Source: a virus
Direction: 5' to 3' (one strand)
Virus record (IMG/VR): IMGVR_UViG_3300046477_000171
Coordinates: 1-34,409 of that record
DNA: 34,409 nucleotides
Made by a program: the position numbers and the translations under genes. Shown piece after piece: positions 19,575 through 27,925 of the stretch (the stretch's first letter is position 1; every line of letters starts with the position of its first letter). Under the pieces are notes generated by a model. The model made no database searches, was not told the DNA's origin, and was given only the letters and a program-made list of their open reading frames with translations.

Positions 19575-20566
19575 GTGACGTTGAGACCGCGCCGGTCGAA
19601 GCTCCAGCCGCTGGTGCGCCTGCGGAGTTGGACTCTAATCAGCCGGTCTCCATTACCATCGGCGACATTGAGCTGACCGGGGCAGGCGAGACGGAAGCGT
19701 CCCTGCGCGAAGGCTTGCCGAAGTTACCGGACGCCATGCCGGCGACGACGGACAAGCCCTCCCGCGGGCAGAAGCGATTTAGCCAACTGACCAGCGAACG
19801 GGATCAGGAGGCGCACAAGCGGGCAGAAGCTGAGCGCGAACGGGATGAACTCAAGGCGCGGATAGCGGCCATTGAAGCCTCTCGGACCCCGGCTCCTGCG
19901 CCGGTCGCGGCTGTGGTTCCCCCCTCGGCCGCACCGGTCTCTTCTGCGAAGTTCTCGTATCCCACGTATGACCAGGCAGCGGCCCAGAATCCTAATCTGA
20001 GTTGGGATGACTGGAATGACGGGAAGATTGAAGCCCGCGCCAAGTTTGAACTCGCTCAAGTCGATTTCGACGCTCGTATCCGAGACCGCATCGAAGCGGA
20101 TACAGCCTCTCGGGCATTCAAGTCCACGGTCTCCACGATGCTGGAGCGGGGCAAGAGTGCTTATCCGGACTTCGATGCAGTTCGCCAATCCGGTCCTGGC
20201 GTGATGATTACGCTCGGTCCCACCATCGACAAAGGTGCGGAACGAGCGCAGATGATTGCGTCGATGCCGAATGGCGAACACCTGTTCTATGCAATCGCAC
20301 GGTCAGCCGAAGTGGCGCATGCACTCGCACGGATGAGTGATTACCAGTTCGGGATGGCCTTGTCCTCGATTGCACCGTCTGCCCCTGCCGCTTTACCGGC
20401 CTCGACAGGGACATCCGGCCCGTATGTGCCTCCTCCCCCCATGCAGCCGGTGGGGTCGGGGAGCAAAACTGCGGTGCCGTCTGCTGTCGATTTAGCCGAA
20501 CGTGGCGGGGAAGATTACGACGCCTCGGGATTCCGAGAGCAAGCCCGCCGCGAACGCCGTCGCTAA
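19571..20566 (+). CDS. Scaffolding protein
   Basis: The 331 residues lie between portal and coat, the standard place of the scaffold, and are near the P22 scaffold length (303). The N-terminal third is acidic and disordered. A charged coiled coil runs about 55-100 ('SQLTSERDQEAHKRAEAERE'), followed by a Pro/Ala-rich linker. The end is a basic helix 'FREQARRERRR'. In P22 a basic C-terminal helix-turn-helix of the scaffold grips the coat, so the C-terminus here probably does the same. Assignment rests on position and composition more than on sequence. Confidence 0.75.
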   Translation: MSDVETAPVEAPAAGAPAELDSNQPVSITIGDIELTGAGETEASLREGLPKLPDAMPATTDKPSRGQKRFSQLTSERDQEAHKRAEAERERDELKARIAAIEASRTPAPAPVAAVVPPSAAPVSSAKFSYPTYDQAAAQNPNLSWDDWNDGKIEARAKFELAQVDFDARIRDRIEADTASRAFKSTVSTMLERGKSAYPDFDAVRQSGPGVMITLGPTIDKGAERAQMIASMPNGEHLFYAIARSAEVAHALARMSDYQFGMALSSIAPSAPAALPASTGTSGPYVPPPPMQPVGSGSKTAVPSAVDLAERGGEDYDASGFREQARRERRR

Positions 20567-20573
20567 GCAGACG

Positions 20574-20591
20574 CATCGGCTGGAGCCGATG
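20574..20591 (+). promoter_or_regulatory. Hairpin over the coat gene's ribosome binding site
   Basis: CATCGGC (20574-20580) and GCCGATG (20585-20591) form a perfect 7-bp stem with loop TGGA. The Shine-Dalgarno GGAG (20582-20585) sits at the loop and the first base of the GTG start ends the stem. The hairpin could gate or time coat translation, or be bound by a protein. Confidence 0.5.
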
Positions 20592-21835
20592 TGGCAAACA
20601 CATTTCTCACCAATAAGGTGATCACCTACAACGCGTTAGACGTGTTGGAAAACACGTATGACGTGATGGCGAACATCAACACGAAGTATTCCGATCAGTT
20701 CAAGTTCGGCGGCGCGGTCCTCGGGCAGACCCTGAGCATCCGGAAACCCCCGCGTTTTATCGGTCGTCTCGGTCAGGCCGTGGCGATTGAAGGCATCACC
20801 GAGACCTACGTCCCGTTGACGCTGTCGTTTCAGCGCGGCGTGGATACCAACGTCTCGTCGCAGGATCTGACGCTGAACATCAACGACTACCGGGAGCAGT
20901 TCCTGGAGCCGCAGGTGGTCCGCATCTCCAACCTGATCGACCAGGACTGCGCCAACCTCGCGCAAGGCTTGGATAACTTCGTCGGCACGCCGGGGGTGAC
21001 TCCGACCACGCTGGCGACGTATCTGAGCGCCAAGACGAAGCTGGACTCCCTCGCCTGTCCGGCGGATCGCAAACGCTACGTCATGAACAACCCCGATGCG
21101 GATGCGTCCATCATGGACAACCTGAAGGGCCTGTTCAACGCGGCGCGTGAAATCAGCGACCAGTATGAGTCGGGGTCGATGATGGAACAGCGCACGATTG
21201 GCGCGAACTGGACGATGGATCAGAACATCTACGTCCATACCGTCGGCACGCTCGGCGGCACGCCCACCGTCACCACGTCACCCTCGAGTGGGGCCACGAG
21301 CATCGTCACAGGGTCGTGGACCTCGACCACGCTGAACGCCGGGGATGTGGTCAGCTTCGTTTCGACCACGACGCCGGTCAACAGCGTCAATCCGCAGTCG
21401 TTCCAGAGCACGGGCAAGACGGCGCAGCGCGTCGTCGCGGCCACGGTCTCGGACAGCACGGGCACGATTACCATCCCGTTCCTGACCCCGATGATCAGCT
21501 CGGGATCGTCGCTGCAGAACGTCACGAACATGCCCGCCACCTCGACGGCGGTCTACGTGTTCGATACGGCGGCGGCGAACTTCGCCAACATCTCGGGCGT
21601 GCAGACCCCCCAGAATCTCTTCGTGCATCGCGACTTCGGCACGATTGCGATGGTGGATATGCCGCTGCCGGGTGGAACCGATAAGGCGTTCCGTGCGGCC
21701 TCGCGCAAGTCGGGCAAGAGCATCCGGGTCATCCGCGATTACGTGGCGACCACGGACCAGTGGATCCAGCGGCTGGATGTCCTCTACGGGACCGCTGTCT
21801 TACGGCAGGAACTCGGCTGCCGGGTGGGAGGCTAA
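20591..21835 (+). CDS. Major capsid (coat) protein, P22 gp5 type
   Basis: The 414 residues are close to P22 coat (430). The N-terminal arm 'MANTFLTNKVITYNALDVLE' and 'SDQFKFGGAVLGQTLSIRKP' match the P22 coat family pattern of the HK97 fold. An inserted beta-rich region at about 215-325 ('SWTSTTLNAGDVVSF', 'VNSVNPQS') corresponds to the P22 I-domain that stabilises the subunit. The C-terminal part returns to the HK97 core ('RVIRDYVATTDQWIQRLDVL'). GTG start, with the ribosome binding site inside a hairpin. Confidence 0.92.
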   Translation: MANTFLTNKVITYNALDVLENTYDVMANINTKYSDQFKFGGAVLGQTLSIRKPPRFIGRLGQAVAIEGITETYVPLTLSFQRGVDTNVSSQDLTLNINDYREQFLEPQVVRISNLIDQDCANLAQGLDNFVGTPGVTPTTLATYLSAKTKLDSLACPADRKRYVMNNPDADASIMDNLKGLFNAAREISDQYESGSMMEQRTIGANWTMDQNIYVHTVGTLGGTPTVTTSPSSGATSIVTGSWTSTTLNAGDVVSFVSTTTPVNSVNPQSFQSTGKTAQRVVAATVSDSTGTITIPFLTPMISSGSSLQNVTNMPATSTAVYVFDTAAANFANISGVQTPQNLFVHRDFGTIAMVDMPLPGGTDKAFRAASRKSGKSIRVIRDYVATTDQWIQRLDVLYGTAVLRQELGCRVGG

Positions 21836-21839
21836 CGTC

Positions 21840-22457
21840 ATGTCACTGACCACAACCTACAGCACGGGCGCGGTCGCTCTCGGAGCCACGCGCATCACGC
21901 TCAATGCCTATACGGCGCCCTCGGCTGGCCCCAATGGTCCGCTGAAGGTGCTGCGCTGGGCCACGGGCGAATACGCCCTCATCACCGATGATTCGCTCTC
22001 CCCCACGCTGATCGTCGTGCCGGGCTGGAACGGATCACGGAACGTGGCCCACTCGGCACGTGAAGGCGTCCAGTATGGGCTGGCGAATGACGCGAGCTGG
22101 CCGGCGGGTCCGGCGGCGAACGTCCAGATCGCGCCGGTCACGATCACGAACGCGCAGGAAGTCACCCTCACGGGCTCGACGGGCACCGATGCCGCGGTCG
22201 TGACGGCTCCCTGGCCGGCGTTCCTGAATCTGTCCGGTGCCTCCGGGGCTGGCGTCAATCTGCCGGTGCCGGTCGTCGGGGCGCAATACGTCGTGAAGAA
22301 CACCAGCAGCGGCACGGCGAGCGTCTACTGCGTCGGCGGGTCGATCAATGGCACCACGGGCACCACGGCCGTGACCATTACCACCACGGGTGCCCTCGGG
22401 GACATCTTCTGGTGCTCGACGGCTGGCGCCTGGCAGACCGTGCCGAAGTCGGTCTAA
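21840..22457 (+). CDS. Head decoration or head-fibre protein
   Basis: The 205 residues have two beta domains. The first is about 1-90, with 'VPGWNGSRNVAHSAREGV'. The second, about 95-205, has 'GAQYVVKNTSSGTASVYC' and 'GDIFWCSTAGAWQTV', a pattern common in phage head fibres and decoration proteins. Directly behind the coat gene with a strong GGAGG (8 nt spacing), it probably coats the capsid and may bind surface sugars. No enzymatic motif. Confidence 0.55.
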   Translation: MSLTTTYSTGAVALGATRITLNAYTAPSAGPNGPLKVLRWATGEYALITDDSLSPTLIVVPGWNGSRNVAHSAREGVQYGLANDASWPAGPAANVQIAPVTITNAQEVTLTGSTGTDAAVVTAPWPAFLNLSGASGAGVNLPVPVVGAQYVVKNTSSGTASVYCVGGSINGTTGTTAVTITTTGALGDIFWCSTAGAWQTVPKSV

Positions 22458-22464
22458 CGGCCCT

Positions 22465-23538
22465 ATGACTCGACGGGTGCATCTCTTGTCCACGCCGAAC
22501 GTGCAGCCGGTGGCGGCTGATTACCTCGACGTGTTTTCAGGGTTCACCCGTCGATTCTCGGAACTGCTGACCGAACTCGGGTATGAGGTTTTCTTGTATG
22601 GGGGCCAATCCACGGATGCCCCCTGCAAGGAACTCGTGACCTGCATCTCGGATGCGGAGCGCGACAAGTTCATGGCGGGCGAACCAGCCCATAAAGCGTG
22701 GTATGACGCCCAGAACCCGCTGTTTATCCATTTCAATGTGCGAGCCGCGGCCGGGATTCAGGCACGCAAGGAACCGGGCGATCTGCTCTGCACGATTGCG
22801 GGCACGGCGCAGGCGCCCGTGTGGCAGCAGCATCAGGAGTTGTTCTTCCTGGAGTATTCGATTGGCTACCGCGGGGTGTGTGCGCCCTATCGGATTTTCC
22901 AGAGCCATGCGTGGCGGCACGTCGCGCACGGCTATACCGGCATGGAATACGGGAGGGCCGGCGATGACGTTCTCTACCATTGGTTCCACGAAGACGAGTT
23001 TCCCACTCGTCCTGTCGAAGATTACGTCCTCTACGTGGGGCGCCTTACCTCCGTCAAAGGACTCAAGACCGTCTGTCGAGCCGCCGAAGCCGCCGGCGTG
23101 AAGTTGTATCTGATTGGCGACGGGGATCCGGCGCTGGTGACCTACGGCGAATACCTGGGCCACATGCCGCCGGCTGAACGCAATCGGTGGATGGCCGGAG
23201 CTCGGCTGCTGCTGTGTCCGACCGAATACATCGAGCCGTCGGCCTGTGTGGTGACGGAAGCGCAACTCTGCGGCACGCCGGTCCTGGCCTCTCCGTGGGG
23301 CGGGTTTACCGAATACATCGAAGACAAAGCCACGGGGCTGTTGTGCAAGTCGCTTGAGCAGTTCACGGAAGCGATTCGGCTGTGGGATGCGTTCGACCGG
23401 AGTTACATCCGGCGCCGGGCGCGGCGGCTCTACGGCTGGCACGCGGGGCGGGAAGCGTATGGCGATTACTTTTCACGGGTCTTACCCGAGATGCCGGCGG
23501 CGATGACGCCACTGGTAGAGGAGCAGATATGGCCGTAA
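22465..23538 (+). CDS. GT-B glycosyltransferase, GT4 family type
   Basis: The 357 residues have a two-Rossmann GT-B plan. The N-domain begins 'RRVHLLSTPNVQP'. The C-domain has 'VLYVGRLTSVKGL' (R193, K198 for the donor phosphates), 'LYLIGDGDP', 'LLLCPTEYIEPSACVVTEAQ' with E257-x7-E265, and 'TPVLASPWGG'. The E-x7-E motif is diagnostic of retaining GT4-like enzymes using nucleotide sugars. Being within the head operon, between decoration and fibre-like genes, it may glycosylate virion proteins; modifying host surface glycans is the alternative. It overlaps the next gene by 10 bases. Confidence 0.8.
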   Translation: MTRRVHLLSTPNVQPVAADYLDVFSGFTRRFSELLTELGYEVFLYGGQSTDAPCKELVTCISDAERDKFMAGEPAHKAWYDAQNPLFIHFNVRAAAGIQARKEPGDLLCTIAGTAQAPVWQQHQELFFLEYSIGYRGVCAPYRIFQSHAWRHVAHGYTGMEYGRAGDDVLYHWFHEDEFPTRPVEDYVLYVGRLTSVKGLKTVCRAAEAAGVKLYLIGDGDPALVTYGEYLGHMPPAERNRWMAGARLLLCPTEYIEPSACVVTEAQLCGTPVLASPWGGFTEYIEDKATGLLCKSLEQFTEAIRLWDAFDRSYIRRRARRLYGWHAGREAYGDYFSRVLPEMPAAMTPLVEEQIWP

Positions 23539-23927
23539 CCACCATCGTCAAGCAGGGCGCCTTCACGGCAGATATTGCCAAGCAGATCAATGACAACTTT
23601 TCGTCCCTCAGCGGCACGTCGGCCGGGGGATCGCTGACCGACGGGCATATCCTCGTCGGTTCGGCGCTGGGCGTCTCGACGGATGTCGCCATGTCGGGCG
23701 ATGTCACCATCATCAACACGGGCGCCACGGCGATCAAGGCGAGTGTCTCGCTGACCACGCCGGTCCTCGGGGTGGCCTCTGGCACGAGTGTCAACCTGTC
23801 CGGCGACTGCAAAGCCGCCACGTTTCACTCAGGCGCGACGGCGGGCGTGACGGCGGGGCCGTTTGCCACGGTCTCCTCGATTGCCAGCACGGCGGGCCTC
23901 GTCACGACACTGACCGGATCGGCGTAA
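23529..23927 (+). CDS. Head/tail-fibre-like beta-repeat protein
   Basis: The 132 residues begin with a short helix ('TADIAKQINDNFSSLSG') and continue as Gly/Thr/Val/Ala repeats ('AMSGDVTIINTGATAIKA', 'LTTPVLGVASGTSVNLSGD') typical of the shafts of phage fibres. It is probably a structural protein on the head or tail; no receptor-binding domain is visible. The start overlaps the glycosyltransferase stop region, so it is a possible substrate of that enzyme. Confidence 0.5.
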   Translation: MAVTTIVKQGAFTADIAKQINDNFSSLSGTSAGGSLTDGHILVGSALGVSTDVAMSGDVTIINTGATAIKASVSLTTPVLGVASGTSVNLSGDCKAATFHSGATAGVTAGPFATVSSIASTAGLVTTLTGSA

Positions 23928-24119
23928 ATGGCGGTGCTCGATGAGTTGATCCTGAAGGAGCTCGGGCTGCAGTTGTATACGCGGCTCCGGGTGCAGGCGC
24001 AGCTCGAAGAGGTCAAGGCGCGACTCGCAGAAAGTAACGCTCTTTTAATCAAGGTGAGAGATGAATCTACAAGCGCTCCGGGAAATCTTTCAGAACAAGT
24101 TCGGGACGACCCTCAGTGA
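23928..24119 (+). CDS. Small coiled-coil protein
   Basis: The 63 residues start with an ATG immediately after the previous stop. A helical heptad region ('RLRVQAQLEEVKARLAESNA') occupies the middle. The C-terminus overlaps the next gene by 59 bases in another frame, so its end may be partly constrained by that gene. No family recognised. Confidence 0.4.
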   Translation: MAVLDELILKELGLQLYTRLRVQAQLEEVKARLAESNALLIKVRDESTSAPGNLSEQVRDDPQ

Positions 24120-24603
24120 ACAGGAACTGCTAGCGCTGGCAGGCGGCACGGATGCCTCGGGCCGGTCGCCCCTGCGCCCTCGGCAGTTGACCGATCTACG
24201 GCTGGCGCCTCGCGCCGATGATCCGCGGCCGACGTTCTTCACCACATCCGAAGTCCCTCGGGACTGGGACACCACGGGACAGCATGAGTTTCCGAAGCTG
24301 ATGTGGTCGCCCAAGGGGCAGGAGATTACGATTCCTGCCGGTCGGGATGCGAAGGCGCACGAAGCCGAGTATGAGGCGAAGGGCTACGGGCACATCCCGC
24401 CGGCCAGTGAGGCGCCGATGGATGCCGTGCAGCGGGAGATGGCGCAGTTGTCCGACGAAGACCGCAAGCTGGTGCTCGAGATGCAGCAGCAGGCACGGAT
24501 GAATCGGTTGCAGGAGCGGATGTCGCATCTGACCGATCAGGAACTGGCCTCGGTGCTGGTCGATGTCGCGGCGACCCCGGCGAAGGGCAAGAAGAGCGCC
24601 TAG
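24061..24603 (+). CDS. Hypothetical structural protein before head completion gene
   Basis: The 180 residues have an N-terminal helical region ('LREIFQNKFGTTLSEQELLA'). A central part contains 'FPKLMWSPKGQEITIPAGRD', and the C-terminus is a charged coiled coil. The central 'FPKLM..P.G' stretch is something I associate with small phage head proteins, but no role is known. Its stop overlaps the GTG of the gp4-like gene by one base. Confidence 0.5.
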   Translation: MNLQALREIFQNKFGTTLSEQELLALAGGTDASGRSPLRPRQLTDLRLAPRADDPRPTFFTTSEVPRDWDTTGQHEFPKLMWSPKGQEITIPAGRDAKAHEAEYEAKGYGHIPPASEAPMDAVQREMAQLSDEDRKLVLEMQQQARMNRLQERMSHLTDQELASVLVDVAATPAKGKKSA

Positions 24604-25343
24604 TGGCGACGGTCCTGAGCATCGTCACGCAGGCGCTGCAGGAGATTGGCGCCTATGGGCAGGGGGAAACCCTCTCGGCCTATAACGCGCAAGTCTGTCT
24701 GCTGCGGTTCCAGAACCAACTCGATGCCTGGCAGGCGGATCAGTTGACGCTCGCGGTCAATGCGCAGCTCACCTTCACGATTCCCTCGAGCACGCAGACC
24801 TTTACGATTGGCCCATCGGGGGATATCGTGGCGCAGCGGCCGGTCTACATTGAAGCCATGAATTACGTCGTCGTCGGATCGTCTCCGGAAGTGGAGACCG
24901 TCATGGCGCCGATGAACGATGACCAATACGATGCGCTGTCCATCAAGACGCTGCCCTCGTCCTATCCGACGCAGTATTACTACAACACATCCTTTACCTC
25001 ACTGAACGGGTCCATGTTCGTGTGGCCGATGCCGACGCAGAACGTGAAGGTCTACGTCTATGCGAAGCAAGGCCCCGCGGTGCCGGCGGCGCTCAGTTCG
25101 ACCGTCACAGGGCCGGCGGGGTATCAGGACGCGTTTATCTATCAGTTGGCGCTGCGGCTCTGCACGCCCTTTGCGATGCCGGTGCCGCCCTTACTGCCGG
25201 GGCTGGCGGCCGAAGCCTACGCGAAGATCAAGCGAGCGAACATGCAGCCGGGATTGCTCGGGGTCGATGCGGCGCTGGTGCCGACGAGTGGCGGCGCCTA
25301 CAACATCTTGAACGATACCAACACGGGATACTACGGACGCTAA
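24603..25343 (+). CDS. Head completion / DNA stabilisation protein, P22 gp4-like
   Basis: The 246 residues begin 'VLSIVTQALQEIGAYGQGET' and 'ALLRFQNQLDAW'-type helices (here 'LLRFQNQLDAWQADQLTLAV'), the signature of the P22 gp4 family. They continue with 'RPVYIEAMNYVV' and 'YYYNTSFTSLNGSMFVWPMP'. gp4 binds below the portal ring, closes the packaged head and is the first tail-machine protein to join. It is longer than P22 gp4 (166 residues). GTG start overlapping the previous stop. Confidence 0.85.
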   Translation: MATVLSIVTQALQEIGAYGQGETLSAYNAQVCLLRFQNQLDAWQADQLTLAVNAQLTFTIPSSTQTFTIGPSGDIVAQRPVYIEAMNYVVVGSSPEVETVMAPMNDDQYDALSIKTLPSSYPTQYYYNTSFTSLNGSMFVWPMPTQNVKVYVYAKQGPAVPAALSSTVTGPAGYQDAFIYQLALRLCTPFAMPVPPLLPGLAAEAYAKIKRANMQPGLLGVDAALVPTSGGAYNILNDTNTGYYGR

Positions 25344-25618
25344 TGGCTGTTTCCTTCAATCAGTCCTACAGCAACGCAATTGCCATCGTGCCGGATGATG
25401 CGCTGAACTTCGACGGCACCTCAAGTGCCATCGGGGAAGCGGTGACGCCCTGCGATGCGATCTATGTCGGCGCGGGTGGCGTGGTGCCTTGCGTGCTGCA
25501 GGATGGCGTGGTGGTGAACTTCACGGCGGTGACGGGCGAACTGTTGCCGATTCGGGCGATTCGCGTCAATAGCACGAATCTGGGCGCCGACAAACTCGTC
25601 GCCTTTTACGCGGTGTAA
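25343..25618 (+). CDS. Spike base protein, Rcc01079-like, copy 1
   Basis: The 91 residues fit the small all-beta family annotated as spike base protein (RCAP_Rcc01079 type), with 'VTPCDAIYVGAGGVVPCVLQ' and 'GELLPIRAIRVNS'. It is clearly paralogous to the next gene. These proteins contribute to tail-tip spike bases in gene transfer agents and phages. TAATG overlap with the gp4-like gene. Confidence 0.6.
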   Translation: MAVSFNQSYSNAIAIVPDDALNFDGTSSAIGEAVTPCDAIYVGAGGVVPCVLQDGVVVNFTAVTGELLPIRAIRVNSTNLGADKLVAFYAV

Positions 25619-25620
25619 CG

Positions 25621-25899
25621 ATGGCTGTTGCCTACAATCAGAGCTACGCGCTTGCGACCGCGATTACCAAGTCCAATACGGTTAACTTCGATGCATCGGT
25701 GTCCACGACGGGCGGAAACGTCAAACCCTGCGATGCGATTTACATTGGCGGGGCCGGGATCGTCATTGGCGTGCTGCAGAATGGCGGCACGATCAGCCTG
25801 ACGTGTGTGGCTGGCGCCCTGATTCCCTTGCGCCTGATTCGGGTGAATAGCACGACGACGACCGCCACGTTGATGGTGGCCCTGTATGGGTCAAGCTAA
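25621..25899 (+). CDS. Spike base protein, Rcc01079-like, copy 2
   Basis: The 92 residues align end to end with the preceding protein: 'NQSY', 'PCDAIYIGGAGIVIGVLQNG', 'ALIPLRLIRVNST'. This shows a tandem gene duplication with clear divergence. The pair may form a hetero-oligomeric base. It overlaps the next ATG by one base. Confidence 0.6.
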   Translation: MAVAYNQSYALATAITKSNTVNFDASVSTTGGNVKPCDAIYIGGAGIVIGVLQNGGTISLTCVAGALIPLRLIRVNSTTTTATLMVALYGSS

Positions 25900-26270
25900 T
25901 GTCGCTGCCCGCCCTCGAGACGGTGCTGCTCAATGGGGTCAGTTCGGGCTCGAGTAAGGCCGTCAACGTCAAAGGCTATCGTGACCTGACGATCTATCTG
26001 GCCGGATCTGGCACGCTCAGCACCGGCACGATCATCGTCGAAGAAGCCTATTACAACGTCACCGGCACGCCCAGTTCCAATACCATCGTGTTGCCGCCAA
26101 CGACCTGGAGCAGCGTCACGGGCATTAGTCCGTTGGCGGTCTCGGAAGTCAGCGGCGGGCTGCAGAAAGCCTATCAGTTGCCGCCCGGGGCCTATGCGTT
26201 CATCAAGGTGAGCGTCGGCACGTCGATCACCGGCGGCGGCACGATTACGGTCGCCTTGGTGGGCATCTGA
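25899..26270 (+). CDS. Small beta-structured virion protein
   Basis: The 123 residues are almost entirely predicted strands with Gly/Ser/Thr turns ('VNVKGYRDLTIYLAGSGTLS', 'LPPGAYAFIKVSVG'), like phage decoration or tail-fibre jelly-roll modules. No catalytic motif. It is coupled to both neighbours by one-base stop-start overlaps. Confidence 0.5.
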   Translation: MSLPALETVLLNGVSSGSSKAVNVKGYRDLTIYLAGSGTLSTGTIIVEEAYYNVTGTPSSNTIVLPPTTWSSVTGISPLAVSEVSGGLQKAYQLPPGAYAFIKVSVGTSITGGGTITVALVGI

Positions 26271-26479
26271 TGGCGAACTCGCAGCGATCCACGGGCGTCC
26301 TGCCGCGGGTGCCGATCCCGACGACGACCGGCTTCGGCACGTATCGCACGGGCATGCCCTTATCCGATGAGATGGTGGCGCAGATTCGGGCGGTCTGGGT
26401 GCGTGACCTCTATGAACTCCAGCAGTCGTTGCGCCCGTGGTATGTGCGCCTCTGGGAATGGGTGAACCGTGGCCGCTAA
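26270..26479 (+). CDS. Hypothetical 69-residue Trp/Arg-rich protein
   Basis: The protein has a Pro/Thr-rich N-terminal half ('STGVLPRVPIPTTTGFGTYR') and a helical C-terminal half with four Trp ('SLRPWYVRLWEWVNRGR'). No family recognised. It may be a small tail adaptor. It overlaps the next gene by 11 bases. Confidence 0.45.
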   Translation: MANSQRSTGVLPRVPIPTTTGFGTYRTGMPLSDEMVAQIRAVWVRDLYELQQSLRPWYVRLWEWVNRGR

Positions 26480-27509
26480 CTCGGAACGCATTATCGGGCT
26501 GGAGTCTGACGGGTCGGTGCCGGTCACGATTGTCTCCGGTGGCGGCACGGGTGGCACGGCCTCCACGTTTGGCGCGGCGTTTCCTCCGACGGGCACGGCG
26601 GCTGGCTTCATCGACAACGGCGGCAACATGGCCGGCGGGACGCTGGATGCCGCGGGGTATCTGAAGGTCAACGTCGCGGCTGGTTCAAGCGGGAATGCGG
26701 CAGCGAGCGCGACGGGCGCCGCAGTCCCAGCGTCAGCGGATTACCAAGGCGTGAACGTCGGCGGGAACCTCGTGGGCGCCACGGGGGTGACGGCGGGCAG
26801 TATTACCTCGCAGCATGTGATTGGCAGCGGGGCGGCTGGCACAGCAGCGACTGGCGTGGTCACGGTGCAGGGTATTGCCAGCATGACGAAGCTGCTGGTG
26901 ACGCCTGATTCAGTGGCGCTGCCGGCCAATCAGTCCGTCAATCTCGCGCAAGTCGCGGGCACGAATACCGTGACGGCTGGCGTGAACGGCACGCAAGCGG
27001 TCGGCGGGAACGTCGCCACGAACGTCGCCATCGGGACGAATCCCATCAATCTGGGGGCGCAAGCGGTCGCGGCCGAAAATGCGGCCGTCACGGCGACACG
27101 CTTGGTGCAGCTCGTCGCGGACCTTGCCGGCAAACTGATTGTCCTGCCGTATGCCAACCCGGAGAACTTCGTGTCAGGGGCGATTACCTCCGCGATGACG
27201 GGGACCACGACCACCTCGCTGCTGGGGGCGCCGGCGGCTGGCCTGCGGAACTACATCACGCAGATCACGGTCAGCAACGGCAGCATCACGGTCCCGACGG
27301 ATATTCTCATTCAGGATGGCAGCGGGGGCACCACGCTGTATGTCGTGCCGGCGCCGATTGGCACGGGGACCGGGACAGGCACCTCGGGCGGCACGTTTGT
27401 GTTTCCGACGCCCTTGCGACAGCCGACGACGGCCACGGCGATCTTCGTGGCGAACGTGACGACCGGATCCAGCACGAAGGTGTCAGCGAGCGGATATAAA
27501 GGAGCCTGA
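26469..27509 (+). CDS. Fibre-like structural protein with Gly/Ala/Thr/Val repeats
   Basis: The 346 residues are low-complexity beta repeats with many 'GGN', 'GTNTV' and 'AVNVG'-like units, for example 'VNLAQVAGTNTVTAGVNGTQ'. The C-terminal globular part (about 235-346) has 'LRNYITQITVSNGSITVPTD' and 'VFPTPLRQP', a pattern seen in many phage virion surface proteins. Probably a head or tail fibre. GTG start. Confidence 0.55.
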   Translation: MAANSERIIGLESDGSVPVTIVSGGGTGGTASTFGAAFPPTGTAAGFIDNGGNMAGGTLDAAGYLKVNVAAGSSGNAAASATGAAVPASADYQGVNVGGNLVGATGVTAGSITSQHVIGSGAAGTAATGVVTVQGIASMTKLLVTPDSVALPANQSVNLAQVAGTNTVTAGVNGTQAVGGNVATNVAIGTNPINLGAQAVAAENAAVTATRLVQLVADLAGKLIVLPYANPENFVSGAITSAMTGTTTTSLLGAPAAGLRNYITQITVSNGSITVPTDILIQDGSGGTTLYVVPAPIGTGTGTGTSGGTFVFPTPLRQPTTATAIFVANVTTGSSTKVSASGYKGA

Positions 27510-27925
27510 TGGCGCTCACGGCCTTTCTGGAAACGCTGGATATCTTAGGGGATGGGTCCTCGCATGTCGTGGCGATTGTCACGGATAACGTGTCCGTGAA
27601 GATTCGCGTCGATAAAATCCTCCCGATCAATACCACGGTCGAAGGGCTGAAGGCTGCGCTCTCGTCGGTGGTCACCCAGGCGCCGAATCTCGACGCGCTC
27701 AAACAACTGCCCCTTCATAGTCCGCTGGATTTGACGCCCGCCCCACCTGATCCGCCGACGCCTGATCAAGAGGCGCAGCGGGCGTTTATCGTCGCGTATC
27801 AGGGGTTACAGAGCGGATTACGGAAGGTCGCGGCTGGCGTCATTGCGGCCGACGATAAAGGGGTGGCGGCGCAGCTCGCGCTGGTGCAGTCGCTCTATCT
27901 GCCGGATTACTTACTCCTCGGCTAA
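27509..27925 (+). CDS. Hypothetical virion-region protein
   Basis: The 138 residues have an N-terminal alpha/beta part and a Pro-rich hinge ('LTPAPPDPPTPDQEAQ'). The C-terminal part is helical and ends 'SLYLPDYLLLG'. No family recognised. One-base overlaps to both neighbours put it in the tail operon. Confidence 0.45.
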   Translation: MALTAFLETLDILGDGSSHVVAIVTDNVSVKIRVDKILPINTTVEGLKAALSSVVTQAPNLDALKQLPLHSPLDLTPAPPDPPTPDQEAQRAFIVAYQGLQSGLRKVAAGVIAADDKGVAAQLALVQSLYLPDYLLLG

